Shown here in pieces: positions 1-11,820 of a DNA stretch of 64,000 nucleotides; position 1 is the stretch's first letter; every line of letters begins with the position of its first letter. This stretch comes from Oscheius sp. JU75. Taxonomy: Eukaryota > Nematoda > Chromadorea > Rhabditida > Rhabditidae. A program made the position numbers and the translations under genes. A model generated the notes under the pieces. The model worked only from the letters and a program-made list of their open reading frames with translations, was not told the DNA's origin and did not search any database. The stretch spans positions 7,626,001 through 7,690,000 of the forward strand of contig JASJZC010000001.1 of NCBI GenBank assembly GCA_037178855.1, in the 5' to 3' direction.

Positions 1-1917
1 TGGATGAAAAATGACCCAAGAGAAGGAAAATGGAAGCACTATAGCCGCAGACGGATCGTAAACCTACCGCATTAGACCAGAGGAAAAAGTCAGCCCGAGG
101 AGTCTCATTCATGGGACAGATTATCCTAGACTGTACGAAAAAGCTCAGGAATGTTCCAAAATGGGGGATTCCCAAGAGTATCGCTTTTCAGTGTCTCGCT
201 CCAATGAACAGCACGTCGCGCATTTCCGCCACTTGTGTGTGTCCAAAGCACAGACCACCAAACGAACTTCGTAAAACCTCAGGTCTCCTTATTTCAAACA
301 CATTGGGTCAAAAATAGATCGGGGTCTTTGCTCTGTCTGTCTACTCCCCTAAACCAGGCTGCCAGCAGTCTCGTAATCTGTTTATGAATGAGGCCAGTCG
401 TGGATGATCCCACCCGTAATTGAGCCCCCCTCTAGTCATCACCACTTCCTCAATCCCCTATATTCATCTGGATATTCCACGCACAAAGTCTGAGGAAACG
501 AGCCAGCATGTTAGATTTATGTAGCCGAAAGAGGCTCTGGGAGGCATTGTACAAGGAGAGAGCGACATTGGAGAGATTGAAGAGCTGGTAAACATTGAAA
601 GGGCGGATTTACAACTTCATATTTCGTTCTGGGAACTTGGCGAGCTAAGAGCTACTATAAAACCTCCCCAAACCTACAGGCCCAAACAGGAAGTTTAAAC
701 CACGAGCGGATAATGACGTGAACCAGTTACGATGAAAATGAGAGAGACTAGTGGGGTGAATTTCCTGAAGGTGGCAGGCGTCATGGAAACGAGAGGGGAG
801 AACATCTGGGAATATGTGACAAGGCGAATGGAAAGTACAGAGCAAACAGACTCAACAACTTGTCAGATCAGGTGAAATTCGGCACCTAACAGTTGTCCCT
901 AACCAGTTTCTCTGCGGAGCCCGCTCTGTTACAACGACTGACCTTGAAACTGGAGAAGACAATCCTCGACGTGTTCCAGAGCCATTCCAAGACGACCAGC
1001 CGACGTCAGAATGCTGATCCAGTCACTGCCAGACTCTTCTCCAATCGGTTCAATCTGAAAAAGCTTACACCTGGGTCAAGAGAGAGAGAAGAGGACCGCG
1101 CACACTTTTTGAGTGCTAGACAAACCGAATTGTGCCAGATACACTGACTGTGATGGGCTTACGGGAGAGAGAGAGAGTGTGTGTGTAAGTGCGCGAGTAA
1201 TCAGGAAAACGACAGATTTAAGGTACTATCACTAGGACAAGAAGTGTTTTCTCGCGAGTCTGTCGTCTATTCAGCTACCGGTCATAGTCTCCATAGCATA
1301 CGGTATAGGGATAGCATCCGGTGAACGAGGCACCCCTTCTCGTGCAAAGACCCATTTGCACGACAAGCAATGTACTGTGGAGCTGTAGGATACGGTTTTC
1401 AAAGGTGTAGGGTATATGTACAGAATGTGGTAGACTTCGAAAACGCTGCAAGTTTCCGATTTTGGAGAACGGGCAAGACACAAGGGTGCATTGAACCCAG
1501 GAAAAGGTACGGGGACTCAACTTTCAAGAATAGTCTAGTTCTGAAAAGTTATAGTGCCGTATAAGAGCTACAACTGTCCAAAACTTTCCGAACCATCCTT
1601 TATGCACGTTTTGGTGATCGGCGCTCGAGTGCTCCTGTAGTGCACACAAGAGCGTCTGTTCGTCCATATTTTGACCTCAGTGATCTTCTAATACAGATAA
1701 AACTAACCTTGCATTCTTGGAGCAACTGTACGAGTCGTGGCGAGCACTCGTTCAGGTGACAGCCAGCAGTAGCCATTACGGTTGACGGGAGAATGCCTCT
1801 ATGAAAGACAAACAAACGTCTGACCGTTCACACCCTCTATTTATGCGCTGTCGCGAGCATCTTGAGTGTATTTGGCTTCTTACGAGAGGATTTAACACTA
1901 CGATTTATTTACTTCTT
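1..1917. other. Intergenic region, no gene recognised
   Basis: Open frames here are short, overlap on both strands and resemble no family I know. A GA/GT dinucleotide tract lies near 1165-1190. An AATAAA on the minus strand at 1904-1909 is the likely polyadenylation signal of the coiled-coil gene that starts to the right. The region could hold the 3' end of a gene off the left edge, but I see no supporting exon. Confidence 0.5.
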
Positions 1918-2430
1918 CTACTTGCAATCGGCGTGCTTCTTGATGAGCAGCTGAAGAGCCGAATTGGCCCAGAGATTTATCTTGCCGACAAAGTTCTTCA
2001 TTTCGATCTTGAGACGAGCAGCCTCATGTCGGAATCCGCCATTCACACTCAACGGATTGTCCTCCATGAGTCCGAGAGCGAGGACAGCCTTCTGGAGTCG
2101 AGTTATCTCGAAGTCAAGCTCTGCGAAAACGTCCTCGCAGCCGTAGAACAGGTCATCCGTTTTGGTCATATAATCCAGATGCATGGAACGAATCTGCTCC
2201 AAAGAAGAGCAGGGCGAAATGTTCAGACTGATTGAAGAGAAGTCGTATCCAGAAGTTCTGTTCAATTGAGACAGTAATTGCTCGACCAATTGATCCGTCT
2301 CGACCATCAATTCTTCCAGTTTCTTCCTCATCTGATCAACTCTTTGTCTCTTTTCCACCGTCTCGATTATCTTCTTCTCCAGAATTTCCAGGGTCAGACG
2401 GTCACGATCGTGGCTAGTCAAATATCCCAT
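1918..2430 (-). CDS. Coiled-coil protein of unknown function, 170 aa
   Basis: This single-exon frame starts at an ATG at 2430 and ends with TAG at 1918-1920. The AATAAA at 1904-1909 on the same strand lies just past the stop, so the gene end is well supported. The N-terminal half (about residues 10-60) is charged and heptad-like, with ILEKKIIETVEKRQR followed by MRKKLEEL, which predicts a coiled coil. A second helical stretch follows in the C-terminal half. There is no signal peptide or membrane segment. The start is about 220 bp from the divergently transcribed gene at 2652, so the two may share a promoter region. I do not recognise the family; the small helical architecture would fit a subunit of a cytoskeletal, kinetochore or trafficking complex, but that is a guess. 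Confidence 0.65.
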   Translation of the reverse strand: MGYLTSHDRDRLTLEILEKKIIETVEKRQRVDQMRKKLEELMVETDQLVEQLLSQLNRTSGYDFSSISLNISPCSSLEQIRSMHLDYMTKTDDLFYGCEDVFAELDFEITRLQKAVLALGLMEDNPLSVNGGFRHEAARLKIEMKNFVGKINLWANSALQLLIKKHADCK

Positions 2431-2651
2431 CTTCGTGAAAGACGAGGTGACCACTGTGCACGAGCTGCCAGTCTACGGTAGAATATACTTTTTCTTCGAT
2501 GAATTGTGTTACCATTACGGAGCGACTAAGAGTATCCATTGAAGTTTCTTTGAACTTGAACACAACGCTTTGTTTTGGAAAGAAAACTACAGTAATTAGG
2601 TACAGGAACAATTGAAAACAAGGCAATCGAAGCGATTCGAGTCGTAGGAGG

Positions 2652-3440
2652 ATGTCGAAGAAAAGCTCGAAGAAGAAGAAACAGCCAGTGATCCCGAAGG
2701 AACTCAAGTCCAATCTCACCACTTCAATGCGCTCCGAATTGGCCGAGGAGACTTTTGAGAATGCACCAGCTGTTGGTTCTACGTCTTCGGATATCCTTAT
2801 CCCAACGTCGTCCGTCTCCGAGGCCAGTACTCAGAAGTCGGAACGAGTCCAGAAGACGACTCTCTGTCCGGAACGCGACAGGACAATCCAGTATGAGAAC
2901 GACCTTCTCTCGGTCTACGAGGGCACTGCTGGCACAGTCTCCTTCGAATCGCTCATTTCGGCCGGAGAGGAGACTGAACGAGAGGCGGAGACGACTGTCC
3001 AGGAGGAGAACAAACTGAAAGAGTTAAAAAGAATCCCGATCAGACGACCGACTTGGAAAAAGGAAGAAACTGTAGGAGAGAAGGAATTCATCGAGGGCAA
3101 ACTACTTCCGGGAATGGTCGAGGAAATCCAATGGAAGAGAGGCGAGCCCGAGATGGACTTTGTGCAGAATCTGATCGAAGATATCAACCAGCTAGTGGCC
3201 AGCAGTGGACGAACGGACGTTCTTCTGGAACATTCGATCCAGTTCGAAGCCAACCATTTGCCTGTGCTTCGTGTTCGTCTTGGGAAGAAGTCGAAGGAGA
3301 AGAAGCAGGATCTGGAACGAGAAGAACTCGAGATGGAGGAACGTCTGCTGGAGGACGGAGAAAGAGCCAAGCCTGCCGAAGATCTCTACTTTGGCGACAT
3401 CCTCGAGGCTGTCAACAACGGACTCGAAGCTATTCTGTAA
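2652..3440 (+). CDS. Lysine/glutamate-rich hypothetical protein, 262 aa
   Basis: One open frame runs from ATG 2652 to TAA 3438-3440, and an AATAAA follows at 3457-3462, so the gene appears intronless and complete. The N-terminus is strongly basic (SKKSSKKKKQP), resembling a nuclear localisation signal. The middle is Ser/Thr/Glu-rich and likely disordered. The C-terminal third (about residues 165-262) is more ordered and contains a charged helix (KKSKEKKQDLEREELEMEER). The stop overlaps a sequence that looks like a splice donor (CTGTAAGT), but the immediate polyadenylation signal argues against splicing there. I do not recognise a family. It is divergent from the coiled-coil gene at 1918-2430. 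Confidence 0.6.
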   Translation: MSKKSSKKKKQPVIPKELKSNLTTSMRSELAEETFENAPAVGSTSSDILIPTSSVSEASTQKSERVQKTTLCPERDRTIQYENDLLSVYEGTAGTVSFESLISAGEETEREAETTVQEENKLKELKRIPIRRPTWKKEETVGEKEFIEGKLLPGMVEEIQWKRGEPEMDFVQNLIEDINQLVASSGRTDVLLEHSIQFEANHLPVLRVRLGKKSKEKKQDLEREELEMEERLLEDGERAKPAEDLYFGDILEAVNNGLEAIL

Positions 3441-3836
3441 GTTCTCCAGCAAAGAGAATAAATATGATTCAACAGGTTTCTTCCCTCGGTACTCTTCCGC
3501 CTCTATTCAGTTATGTTACAGTGCTTCTAGTCTCTTATAGTTGCCCACTGTTCAATTGTTCAGTGCTTGTTCCTATACTCATTCCCTCTATAGATCTTTA
3601 CAGCTATCCTTTTAATCGGATGAGACTGGCAATTACTGCTGAATGTTAGGTGAGTATTATCTATAACGATCTAAAGCCCCCCAAGCCTTAAGTGAGGGCT
3701 CAAATAAACACTACTGTCTCTACTATAGTGATGCTTTGTTTCCAAAAGGAAAGTAGCAGCGTTTCTTGGGCAGAAGCGGTAAACGGACAAGCCAAGGAGA
3801 AGGAGCCGCTTTGAAATCTTTCGCTACTCATTCACC
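3441..3836. other. Intergenic spacer
   Basis: This holds the polyadenylation signal (3457-3462) of the gene on the left and the 5' flank of the kinase on the right. I see no gene or repeat in it. Confidence 0.5.
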
Positions 3837-5390
3837 ATGTCCATAATAAGCATGATTAACTCAGCTCTCATCCTCGAAGACGTCCCTTACTCATTCTGTC
3901 CCGGAACCATCCTCCAGAATGGAAAAAGGACGATTCGCATTAACAATCTACTCGGAGAAGGCTGTTTTGGCAAGGTCTACTCGGTCAACATCGCTGGAAC
4001 AAAGCGTCGATTCGCCATGAAGACGGTCCCACTCAATGAGGAGAATCTCGGAGAGGTTCGTGTCTTATTCATTATCAATATGATCATATCTCCAGGTCCG
4101 CATTCTGAATTTGCTGAGAAGACATCAGAGTCACAAGCACAACATTGTCGACACAGAGGTGTCCTTCGCCGAGAGAATCTCCGGCAAAACTCACATCTTC
4201 ATCCTGATGGAAAGAATGGGCATCTCATTGGACGAGTTCTTGAAATGTCGTGACTTTTATCCATTCGTGCTGAGAGACGTCAGGGCCGTCGCCAAACAGG
4301 TAAGAAAGTGTATGGACCTTCCTGACCTAGTTCTAAATGCTCAAAAGTCTCTGTGTGTGTATGTCTTTCTGTAACCCTAATAGTCAAATTGTCACTGTTA
4401 CTTTGTGACAGCAATTACTCTTTGCAAGTCAAGTCAGTTTGGAAGATTCGTTTCTGAGAGAGCGTCGTTCCGGTCAGGGTAGCTCGTCTGGAACAGCATC
4501 TACCTGTCACGAGCCCCAACGGCGCATAATCCGTAGTCTTACAGGACATTGATCTCTAATGCACCTACTAGTATTACATACAGGTTTCTTGGACAAAACT
4601 GACTGCGGGAGAGAGCGAGTTAGCTACCGGAGACCATATTGAGACAGAAGAACTGACCAGGGTTGAGCGTAGATAGCCACTTGGGTATAAGAAAGAACTG
4701 ACAAAGCAGACCATAACAAACCGTGACTGATCTCTCGGTTCAGGTCCTGAAAGCACTGAAGCATCTCTCCAAACTCGGAGTCGTCCATGCTGATCTAAAG
4801 CCCTCGAATCTCCTCTGCACTCTACTCACCTCAAAATTCGAAGTCAAGCTGGCGGATTTCGGCAATTCGGGCCTATTGGACACCGTTCGAAAACTGGGCG
4901 GATCGATTCAGGCCATGGGCTTCCGAGCTCCCGAAATCCTCTTCGATTTGCCCTTCGACGAACGTATTGACATCTTCAGTCTGGGCGCAGTCTTGGCCGA
5001 AATGTACACGGGAAGAGCCCTGTTCCCAGCTGAGAACAATCTCCAGTTGACCAAGTTCCAATACGACTTGATCGGGATGCCGGTTAACGCTTACCAGGGC
5101 AGTAAGTTTGAGGAACTGTACGCGATTAACCCGAAAAATGTGAGAACCTTCTAGAAACTTTTGAATATTGTTGGTTTCAGAGAAGGTACGAGCCGAAACC
5201 AGATACAAGTCAGGATTATCGCACGTACAGTATGCGCAGTGTGAGAGATATCGTCAAATACGGAAGATCCTGCAATGGCTTGAAAGAGACGACAACTTTC
5301 GTCTTTCTACTCGAAGATCTACTCGCTGCCAACCTGTTTCAGCGACCCACGGCCAAGGAAGCCCTTCAGATGGACTTTTTCAGAGCCTGA
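3837..5390 (+). CDS. CMGC-type protein kinase, HIPK/DYRK-like
   Basis: Four exons (3837-4055, 4096-4299, 4744-5139, 5181-5390), all joined in phase 0, give a 342-aa protein that is essentially a bare kinase domain. The glycine loop is GEGCFGKV, the ATP lysine is in FAMKT, the catalytic loop is HADLKPSN (HRD changed to HAD, with the catalytic Asp, Lys and Asn kept), the metal site is DFG in KLADFGNSG, and the activation-segment end is FRAPEIL. The C-lobe ends in the usual RPTAKEAL helix. The FRAPEIL-type P+1 loop and overall spacing fit the HIPK/DYRK branch, which is expanded and divergent in nematodes. It should be an active Ser/Thr kinase. Intron 3 (4300-4743) is unusually long and contains a dispersed repeat (4399-4505). 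AATAAA follows the stop near 5399. Confidence 0.85.
4399..4505 (+). repeat. Dispersed ~106 bp repeat, copy 1
   Basis: This lies in intron 3 of the HIPK-like kinase gene. It aligns nearly end to end, in the same orientation, with 61736-61841. Shared blocks include TTACTCTTTGCAAGTCAAGT, GTCAGGGTAGCTC and TGGAACAGCATCTACCT. Similarity seems to stop on both sides, which fits a transposed short element. The GGGTAGCTC...TGGAACAGC block resembles a tRNA A box, so a SINE-like origin is possible. Confidence 0.7.
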
Positions 5391-5652
5391 TTGTGCATAA
5401 TAAATAGTTTCTTCAAAAGAATTACACGTTTTATTTTGTGTAGAGATTAGTACACAAAAACAATGCATACACCCAGGCAAGAGATCAGAAATATACGCGG
5501 AATAATAGATAAAAAATTATCACCGTAATCGGGATTGCTTGACCGGCTTCTCTCGTTTTGTAAGCATCTGTGAAATTGATTAGGTAGGAGGCTGCTCCGT
5601 GGGATCAAAATATCTAAATTGGGAATATATTATACAGTAAGAAAGGCAAATC

Positions 5653-8600
5653 TTACTGAGGAGTTCGACTGTAAATTTCGCGAAGAATGGACCTGCATTC
5701 GGGTTCGTGCTTGACCAATTTGACGACAGTTCGGAAGGTATTCAGAGCCTTATTCAACAGCCAATGCGCGTTGTGTTTCTGATTGATTGCTTGCTGAAAG
5801 AGGTCAATTTGAGAGGGAAAAAAAGTAAAAAAATACCGTGACAAAGTTGAGGAAAAACGAGTTGAACTCGTTTATGCCACCGCGCATATTCATTGGAATT
5901 TTCGGCAGTATGGTCTCAAGAGTCTGCTTCAGATACGTGACTTGCATGGCCGTCTGATCGTCCATCCCGGGAACCGTAAATGTGCCGAGATAGACGGCGT
6001 CGCGGGAGAGAGTGGCCCTCAGCTGATTGAGACTGTTAGTCTGCTGGAAAATATTCTGCCTCATCTGCTGGGCTTGCTGCTGCATCAGAATGTTCGCGTA
6101 GGTGGCTTGAGTGAAGCCAGCGCGGGGATTGGTCTAAAATCGTCATATAGACCATGATATCAGCAATTCAACTGCCTTCTCGCGCTCATACTCGTCCCAG
6201 GCATCCTTCAGCTCCTCCTCAGTCAACTTCTCTTCCTCGACATGGGCGAACAGGGTGTCATGCTGGAAGTAGCTGACGACAGAGTCTGTATTAGAGAGAA
6301 GAACGTCGGCGAGAAGTCTGTCCTTTGGAGGAGCGAAAGCCGGACGGCTGTCCGCCGAATCCTGGTCCAACTCGTTCGGATCAAATCTGAAAAGTGTGCG
6401 ATTTATGAAAATAAAAAGAGCAGAAATACTTGTAGAGCTCGTCCAAATCGTGACCCTCGTAGTGCCGCTGAATCTGGGCCTCGTCGACGACTCGCATCGA
6501 GGTGGATTCCTTCGTGACCTGGCGCTTGTAGATTCTCTCCTCCATTGTGCCCTGGGCGATGAATCGATAGATGTAGACGGGTTTCGTTTGCCCGAAACGA
6601 TAGACACGGAAGAGCGACTGCGTGTCGTGGGAGGGATTCCAACAGGCGTCGAAGATGATGACTCGGTTGGCTGCGACCATGTTCGTGCCGAGAGAACCAG
6701 CTCTCGTTGAGATCAGCATCAATCTAGAGAAATTCCCCAGAACTTGGTTAAATTTAAAGACACTAACCTGGCGCGAAGATTGCACGGGTTATTGAACTTG
6801 GTCTGAACGGAATCACGTTTCCCGGACTGGACGGATCCATCGATGACCATGTAGTCCTTCCCCTCCTTCCAGCCCCACGTCTCTCCGGTAGCTTTGCAAG
6901 CCTCGTGTCCATCAGCATACCACGTCTTGGTGTAATCGAAATACTCCAGCATGCGACGAATGAGGGCCAGCGATTCCAAGGACTGTGAGAACACCAGCCT
7001 GAATAGAAGAGATCATGAGAAATACGGAGATCCTACAATTTGTCGCCTATTTCCTCGCACTTTTTCAGAATAGCAGCGAGGAGAACAAGCTTGTTGCTGA
7101 GACTCCAATCCTGCATGTCTTCGCGATTCACCAAGCCGGAATTCGTGAACCAGCCGTTGTATTCGGGCGGCGTTTCGGTGTCTCTGCCCTCCATTTCTGG
7201 GAGTTCGCCCTCGAGACGACGTGACTTGCGCGGAGTATCGTTCTTCTCCGACTTCGTTGTCTTCTTCTTGCCAGTATCCTCATCCGAATCGCTGAATTTT
7301 TAACATCAGAACACTCGACAAGTGAACTTACAGAGCAACGATGTCCGAATCACGATCGCTGAGTATCTCGATATCGCTATCAGAACCACTCGCTGAGGCA
7401 CTCTCGCTGTCACATATAAAATTGGCCTCCTCTACCGCCTCGTCATTTAGCATCCGATCGCGTTCCAGCTTCTGTTCGTGAAGAACGAGCTGGTACGGGT
7501 GGGTCCAGACACGATTGAGGACGTGATAGTCGGCCAAAAGACGTTTGGAGAGCGTCTGTGCTCCTTCTTGGACAACATTCTCGAGGAAAGCTCTGAAAAT
7601 GCGATTAGAAAGATGTGACAGAAAAAATGAAAACCTGTAAAGTTTGCACTGCCTATCAGTCAAGCGGACATTGACCACATACTCCTGCTTGGGTGGAATG
7701 GCCTCCTTCAGCACGGTGTAGTCTTTTCGCTGAATTTGTAGTTTTTATGGAAAAGACACGGTTTTACGTCCACAGACTTCTTCAAATGCTCAAAGAGGAC
7801 ATGACAGCGGCGTTTCATGAACTTGACTTCCATTGCAGTAGCATCTTTAGTTCGTCCTCTCTGGATGATGTTGGCGAAACGATTGGCAAATTCCGTCTTC
7901 GTTCCGAGCAGACCCGGTTTGACGAAGTTCACCATACAGTGATCTGAATCCACGAGTTGTGATCTGCATAAAGAAATACTAACACTCCATGAGATTGTTC
8001 TGCAAGGGCGTTCCAGTCAGACAGATGCGTCTCTTGGTCCGAATCTTGACCATGGCTCTCGAGAGAGCACTTTCATCATTCTTCAGTTTGTGTGCCTCGT
8101 CACAGACAACCATATCCGGACCGGGATCTTGCAGGTACTTCCGGAACTCGTCCTTCAGCTTTTCCAGCTTCTTCTTGCTCTGCGGAAGGGACTTCTTTTT
8201 TGGCGGACCGCCGCGCTTCTTTTTCATATCGTCCTCGTCGTGGACCAAAATACGGAACATGTCGTAACCGATGATCATGATGCAGGGCTCTGAATCAACA
8301 GTTGAACAAGTTTAGACAAAGATCCAACTTTTGGTTTTGAACCAGAGCTTGAGGACTTGAATACGCTCGTCCAACGACTTGACAGAGTCGAGCTCTCGAA
8401 CTTCCAAGTCGTCGTCGATGGTGCTCTGATCTTGATCCAGCCACTTTTTGAACTCTTTGAACCAGTTGATGACGACGTTCTTCGGCACAACGACTAGAAC
8501 TCGGCGTGATTTTTCTCCCAGTTTCGGATGCGTCATTACGGTATGAAGGAACGTGATAACCTGAAAGAATCCATTAAAGCAGGTTCCAAACTATTAAATA

Positions 8601-10086
8601 ACCTGCAAGGTCTTGCCGAGACCCATACAATGCGCGAGAATACCTCCTCCGCCCTCATCTTCCAGACGCTCTAACGACTCGAAAGTGCTGTCGTACATGA
8701 ACTGAATTCCCTTGGCTTGATGAGGCTTCAGAATCGCTACCTGTATTAGTTTAATGGCAAATAAAACGTTAAAAAAAGTACCAGTTCAGGATGCACGGCC
8801 ACTGGAACTGAAGGGTCGCTCCCCTGATCCGGGTCCAGAATGACCGATTTGAGCTTCGGCGTCGATTGACTGCCAGTCAGAGCTGTCTCCAGATCCACGC
8901 CTTCGGCCATTTCTATTCCATTGAACTCCTTCTGCTTCTGCTCGAGACGTTTCCTTCGTTCTTTTTCAGCCTTCTCCGCATCCAAGGTCTCCTGTTGCAG
9001 CTTGTCTCGTCCCATTATCTTCTTCACAGCTCCCGTCCCCTTCTTTTTCACCATCTCCTCCTCGTTTGGCTCCTCGTCAGATGACACCGTGGCCGTGGAC
9101 TTAAAAATGATTTACTGTTGCTCATGAAAAGTTCCTACTTTTCTAATCAATATTACGTCCTCACTGTCCAAAGAGCCATCTTCTTCAGTTTCCGGCGATC
9201 TGCTTTCTGCCTGCTCCGATGCGGAATCGGACGAGACTCTGGCTCGTCTGAATAGAACTTTTCATCCTATCTTTCAGAGCAGTCTCACTTTTTAGAAGGT
9301 CTTCCTCTTCCGGCCCTTTTCGGTTTTTCCTTCTCATCGTCGTCATCATCATCGCTGCGAAGCAGGCGAGCAGCCTCCATGAGATCTCTGTCAATTGAAT
9401 TCTGAACGGGAAAGTTGAAAAAAATGCATTGAAAATAGACTGACGTCTCCTAGCCTCCTTTTCTTCCTGAGAACATCCGATCCTTCCGACTGGTCTGTAG
9501 CATCCTCATCGGTGTCTTTGGCCTTTTTCTTTCTCATTTTTCTAAACAAACTTTATGAAAAGGATCACACAAGTTAGAATACTTAGAATTATCGTCAGAA
9601 TCGTCTTCGGCGATAGCCAGCTGTCGATGGCGGTTTCTGGGGAAGACTTCGTCATCGGAAGATGAAAGATCCTTCTTCACTTTTAGGTTTTTTCCATTCT
9701 TTTTGGGACCCTTTCCCTCTTTTTCCGCCTTGCCATTTTTCTTTGCCGGTCTCTGTTTTGGAGTCTTCAAAGCCGACAAGCCCGCCTTCAAAATTTGATC
9801 ATATTCTTCGTCTTCATCTTCTTCCACGACCGGCTTTGTCTTTTTTCCATTCTAACCTTAGTATTGAAGCAAAATAAGATACTCAGCGATACCTTTTTGG
9901 GCTCCTTCTTTTTACGATTCTTTGATTTTTCTTCGCGTATGGCTGCCTGCAGCTCCAGATCCTCGTCATCAACTACACTACCGCTAGCACTGAAAAACAT
10001 CGTGGATTCGATAGCATCAAAGGGAAAACTCACATGCTACGACCATCCTCTTCTTCTTCGTCGGTGCTATCAATTCGTCGCGGCAT
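5653..10086 (-). CDS. xnp-1 (ATRX): ATRX/XNP-type SNF2 chromatin remodeller
   Basis: A multi-exon gene on the minus strand encodes an ATRX orthologue, an ATP-dependent nuclear remodeller that acts on heterochromatin and histone H3.3 deposition. The N-terminal exons (10034-10086, 9893-9989 and those down to about 8770) are acidic and lysine-rich. The helicase core follows: the Walker A region [13 protein letters not shown] (8590-8740), [19 protein letters not shown], the DEAH box and [13 protein letters not shown] (7979-8280), then [19 protein letters not shown] (about 6994) and [18 protein letters not shown] (about 6590). The C-terminal block [19 protein letters not shown] and the long tail to 5653 match ATRX specifically, not other SNF2 proteins. 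No ADD zinc-finger domain is visible before the core, as in nematode and fly XNP. The ATG is preceded within 9 nt by TTTCTTTCAG, a probable trans-splice acceptor. Exon edges in the middle are approximate. Confidence 0.92.
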
Positions 10087-10339
10087 CGAACTGTTCTGAA
10101 AGAAAAAATAGTCTGAAATCGGACTGCGAATAGAGGTAAATTTCATAATGAGTATGCTGAGAGGTGTGTGAGAATTGTAGTGCTTTGAGAAATCCACGAA
10201 GGTTCGAAAATAAGAAAAGGTTTAGTGTTAGAACGAGGAATTTGAACGAAAGGCATGCGGCAGGAGGAGAGTACACATTATAAGGCAGAGACGCAGGAGC
10301 GCCATTTACTCGCATGAAAAAGAGAAGTGGCGCGAGATA

Positions 10340-11341
10340 TCAGAATTTGACTGAGCGATTAGTATAGAAACGAACCGCTCTTGGCTCTAGCTTAATTTGT
10401 GTGAGAATTGGCCGGCAAAGCTTCGGTTCGTTGATCCATACTATGCTGTCACTTTCAGAAACAAGATCGGCGCTATCGATTCCAGCAGGAGGTTCAGGCG
10501 AAGGATAGAGCTCCATGGTTTCTTCGTCTTTCTCTTCAGTTATTGACTGGGCATCAGCTCCAGTTTCGTCTTCAGAAGATCCAGAGCTTTCAGCAAAAAT
10601 GTCGCTCACTGACTCGGGTGCATCAGTTTCAGATTCGACGGGAGCCGGTGTTTCAGCTTCAGGCATAGGAACATCGTCTTCTTCGTCCACATTGTTACTT
10701 TGACCAGCAACTGTTCTGTTCTGAGCAGTAGTTTCATCGACAGGAGCATCTTCACTCTCGATCTCTCTCATAGGTCCCAAAGTTTCATCGTTTTCTGTGG
10801 CGAGACTATCGACTGCTCCGTCATTTTCTTCGAATTCTTCTCTTCTCGTAGGTATTGATGTTGCTTCAGTCACAAGCTCAGCGAGAGCAGCCGATGAAAA
10901 ATTGTTGTGAGGAGGAACTGGTTCCTCATTCTGAAGAAAATGTTCTGGTACGTAAAAATTGAAACGTTACCGTGGAATTAGAATCAGCGGCAGCAATACT
11001 GCTTTCCTGAGTTGCGACAGAAGATATAAATGGAGCACATCTTAAAAAAATAGTCTTAACAAGAGAGATTACTCAAACGTACGCTCCAGAGAGGCATTCT
11101 ATGTACATTTTCATTCCAAGGCGAACTCTTTTGATCTTCTCCACGAGCTCTCTCTTGTCGGGAGGTGCTTTACCTTGGTTTGGCCGCATCAACGACTCCT
11201 TCTCCGAAATCAGCCTATATTCAGTCTAAAAACAGTTCAAAGTCACAGGATTTTGCTTACATTTCGAACTTCATCGCTAAACTTGCGATGCTCCTGGATA
11301 ATTTCCTCATAGGCTTCGATACAGTCGTGTGTGGACTCCAT
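10340..11341 (-). CDS. Acidic Ser/Glu-rich protein of unknown function
   Basis: About four exons on the minus strand: a first exon from ATG 11341 (MESTHDCIEAYEEIIQEHRK), an exon near 11090-11220 (PPDKRELVEKIKRVRLGMKM), a short one near 10970-11040, and a large last exon from about 10921 to the TGA at 10340-10342. The N-terminal ~90 residues look helical and possibly coiled. The rest is very acidic (many Glu/Asp, Ser, Thr) and likely disordered. The ATG lies 7 nt after a TGATTTCAG acceptor. Same-strand ATRX starts about 250 bp downstream, so co-transcription is possible. The acidic tail would suit a nuclear or chromatin protein, but I recognise no domain. Confidence 0.6.
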
Positions 11342-11820
11342 TTTGTACTGAAATCACATTAGAATGAGTGTATCGAGACACCTGAAAGAATAGCCAAGTC
11401 AAAAGAGAACATCTGTTGCGAAATAAACATGCTCTATTGCGAGCACGAATACTTTCCATCTCTCGCTACTTTTCTTTCCACTTTTTTTTCCAGGCAATTT
11501 TGCATTTACGCAGTTTGCAGCTATATTATTATGCTCTTATTTTGGATTAGCAAACAGATTTGTGATGCGACAAAGTATTTTGCGGCCAAAATAAGAAAAA
11601 AATGAGAGAAGGACACTGAAAAAGTGAAAATGTTTTACTTATTACAAACAGCCACAAAAGGAAACATTGGAAGAGAGCAGAGCGGCCGAAACAGAGTGTA
11701 CAGATACTGTATCTTTTCGTTGCGGGAATTGGAACCGAGTCAGTATTTTAAAATACAGTCTACATTTCCTCTCGTTTTACCTTGTCGTGTATTTTTCTTC
11801 ACACAAACAGACTTTCAGGT
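11342..11820. other. AT-rich intergenic region between divergent genes
   Basis: This separates the minus-strand acidic protein from plus-strand DDX10 and must carry the promoters for both directions. The plus-strand end is a pyrimidine-rich TTTCAG acceptor directly before the DDX10 start. I see no gene in it. Confidence 0.5.

Noticed and set aside
893-1147. An 84-codon plus-strand frame in the left intergenic region.
   Set aside because: No domain, no splice partner, and it ends near a GA/GT tract.
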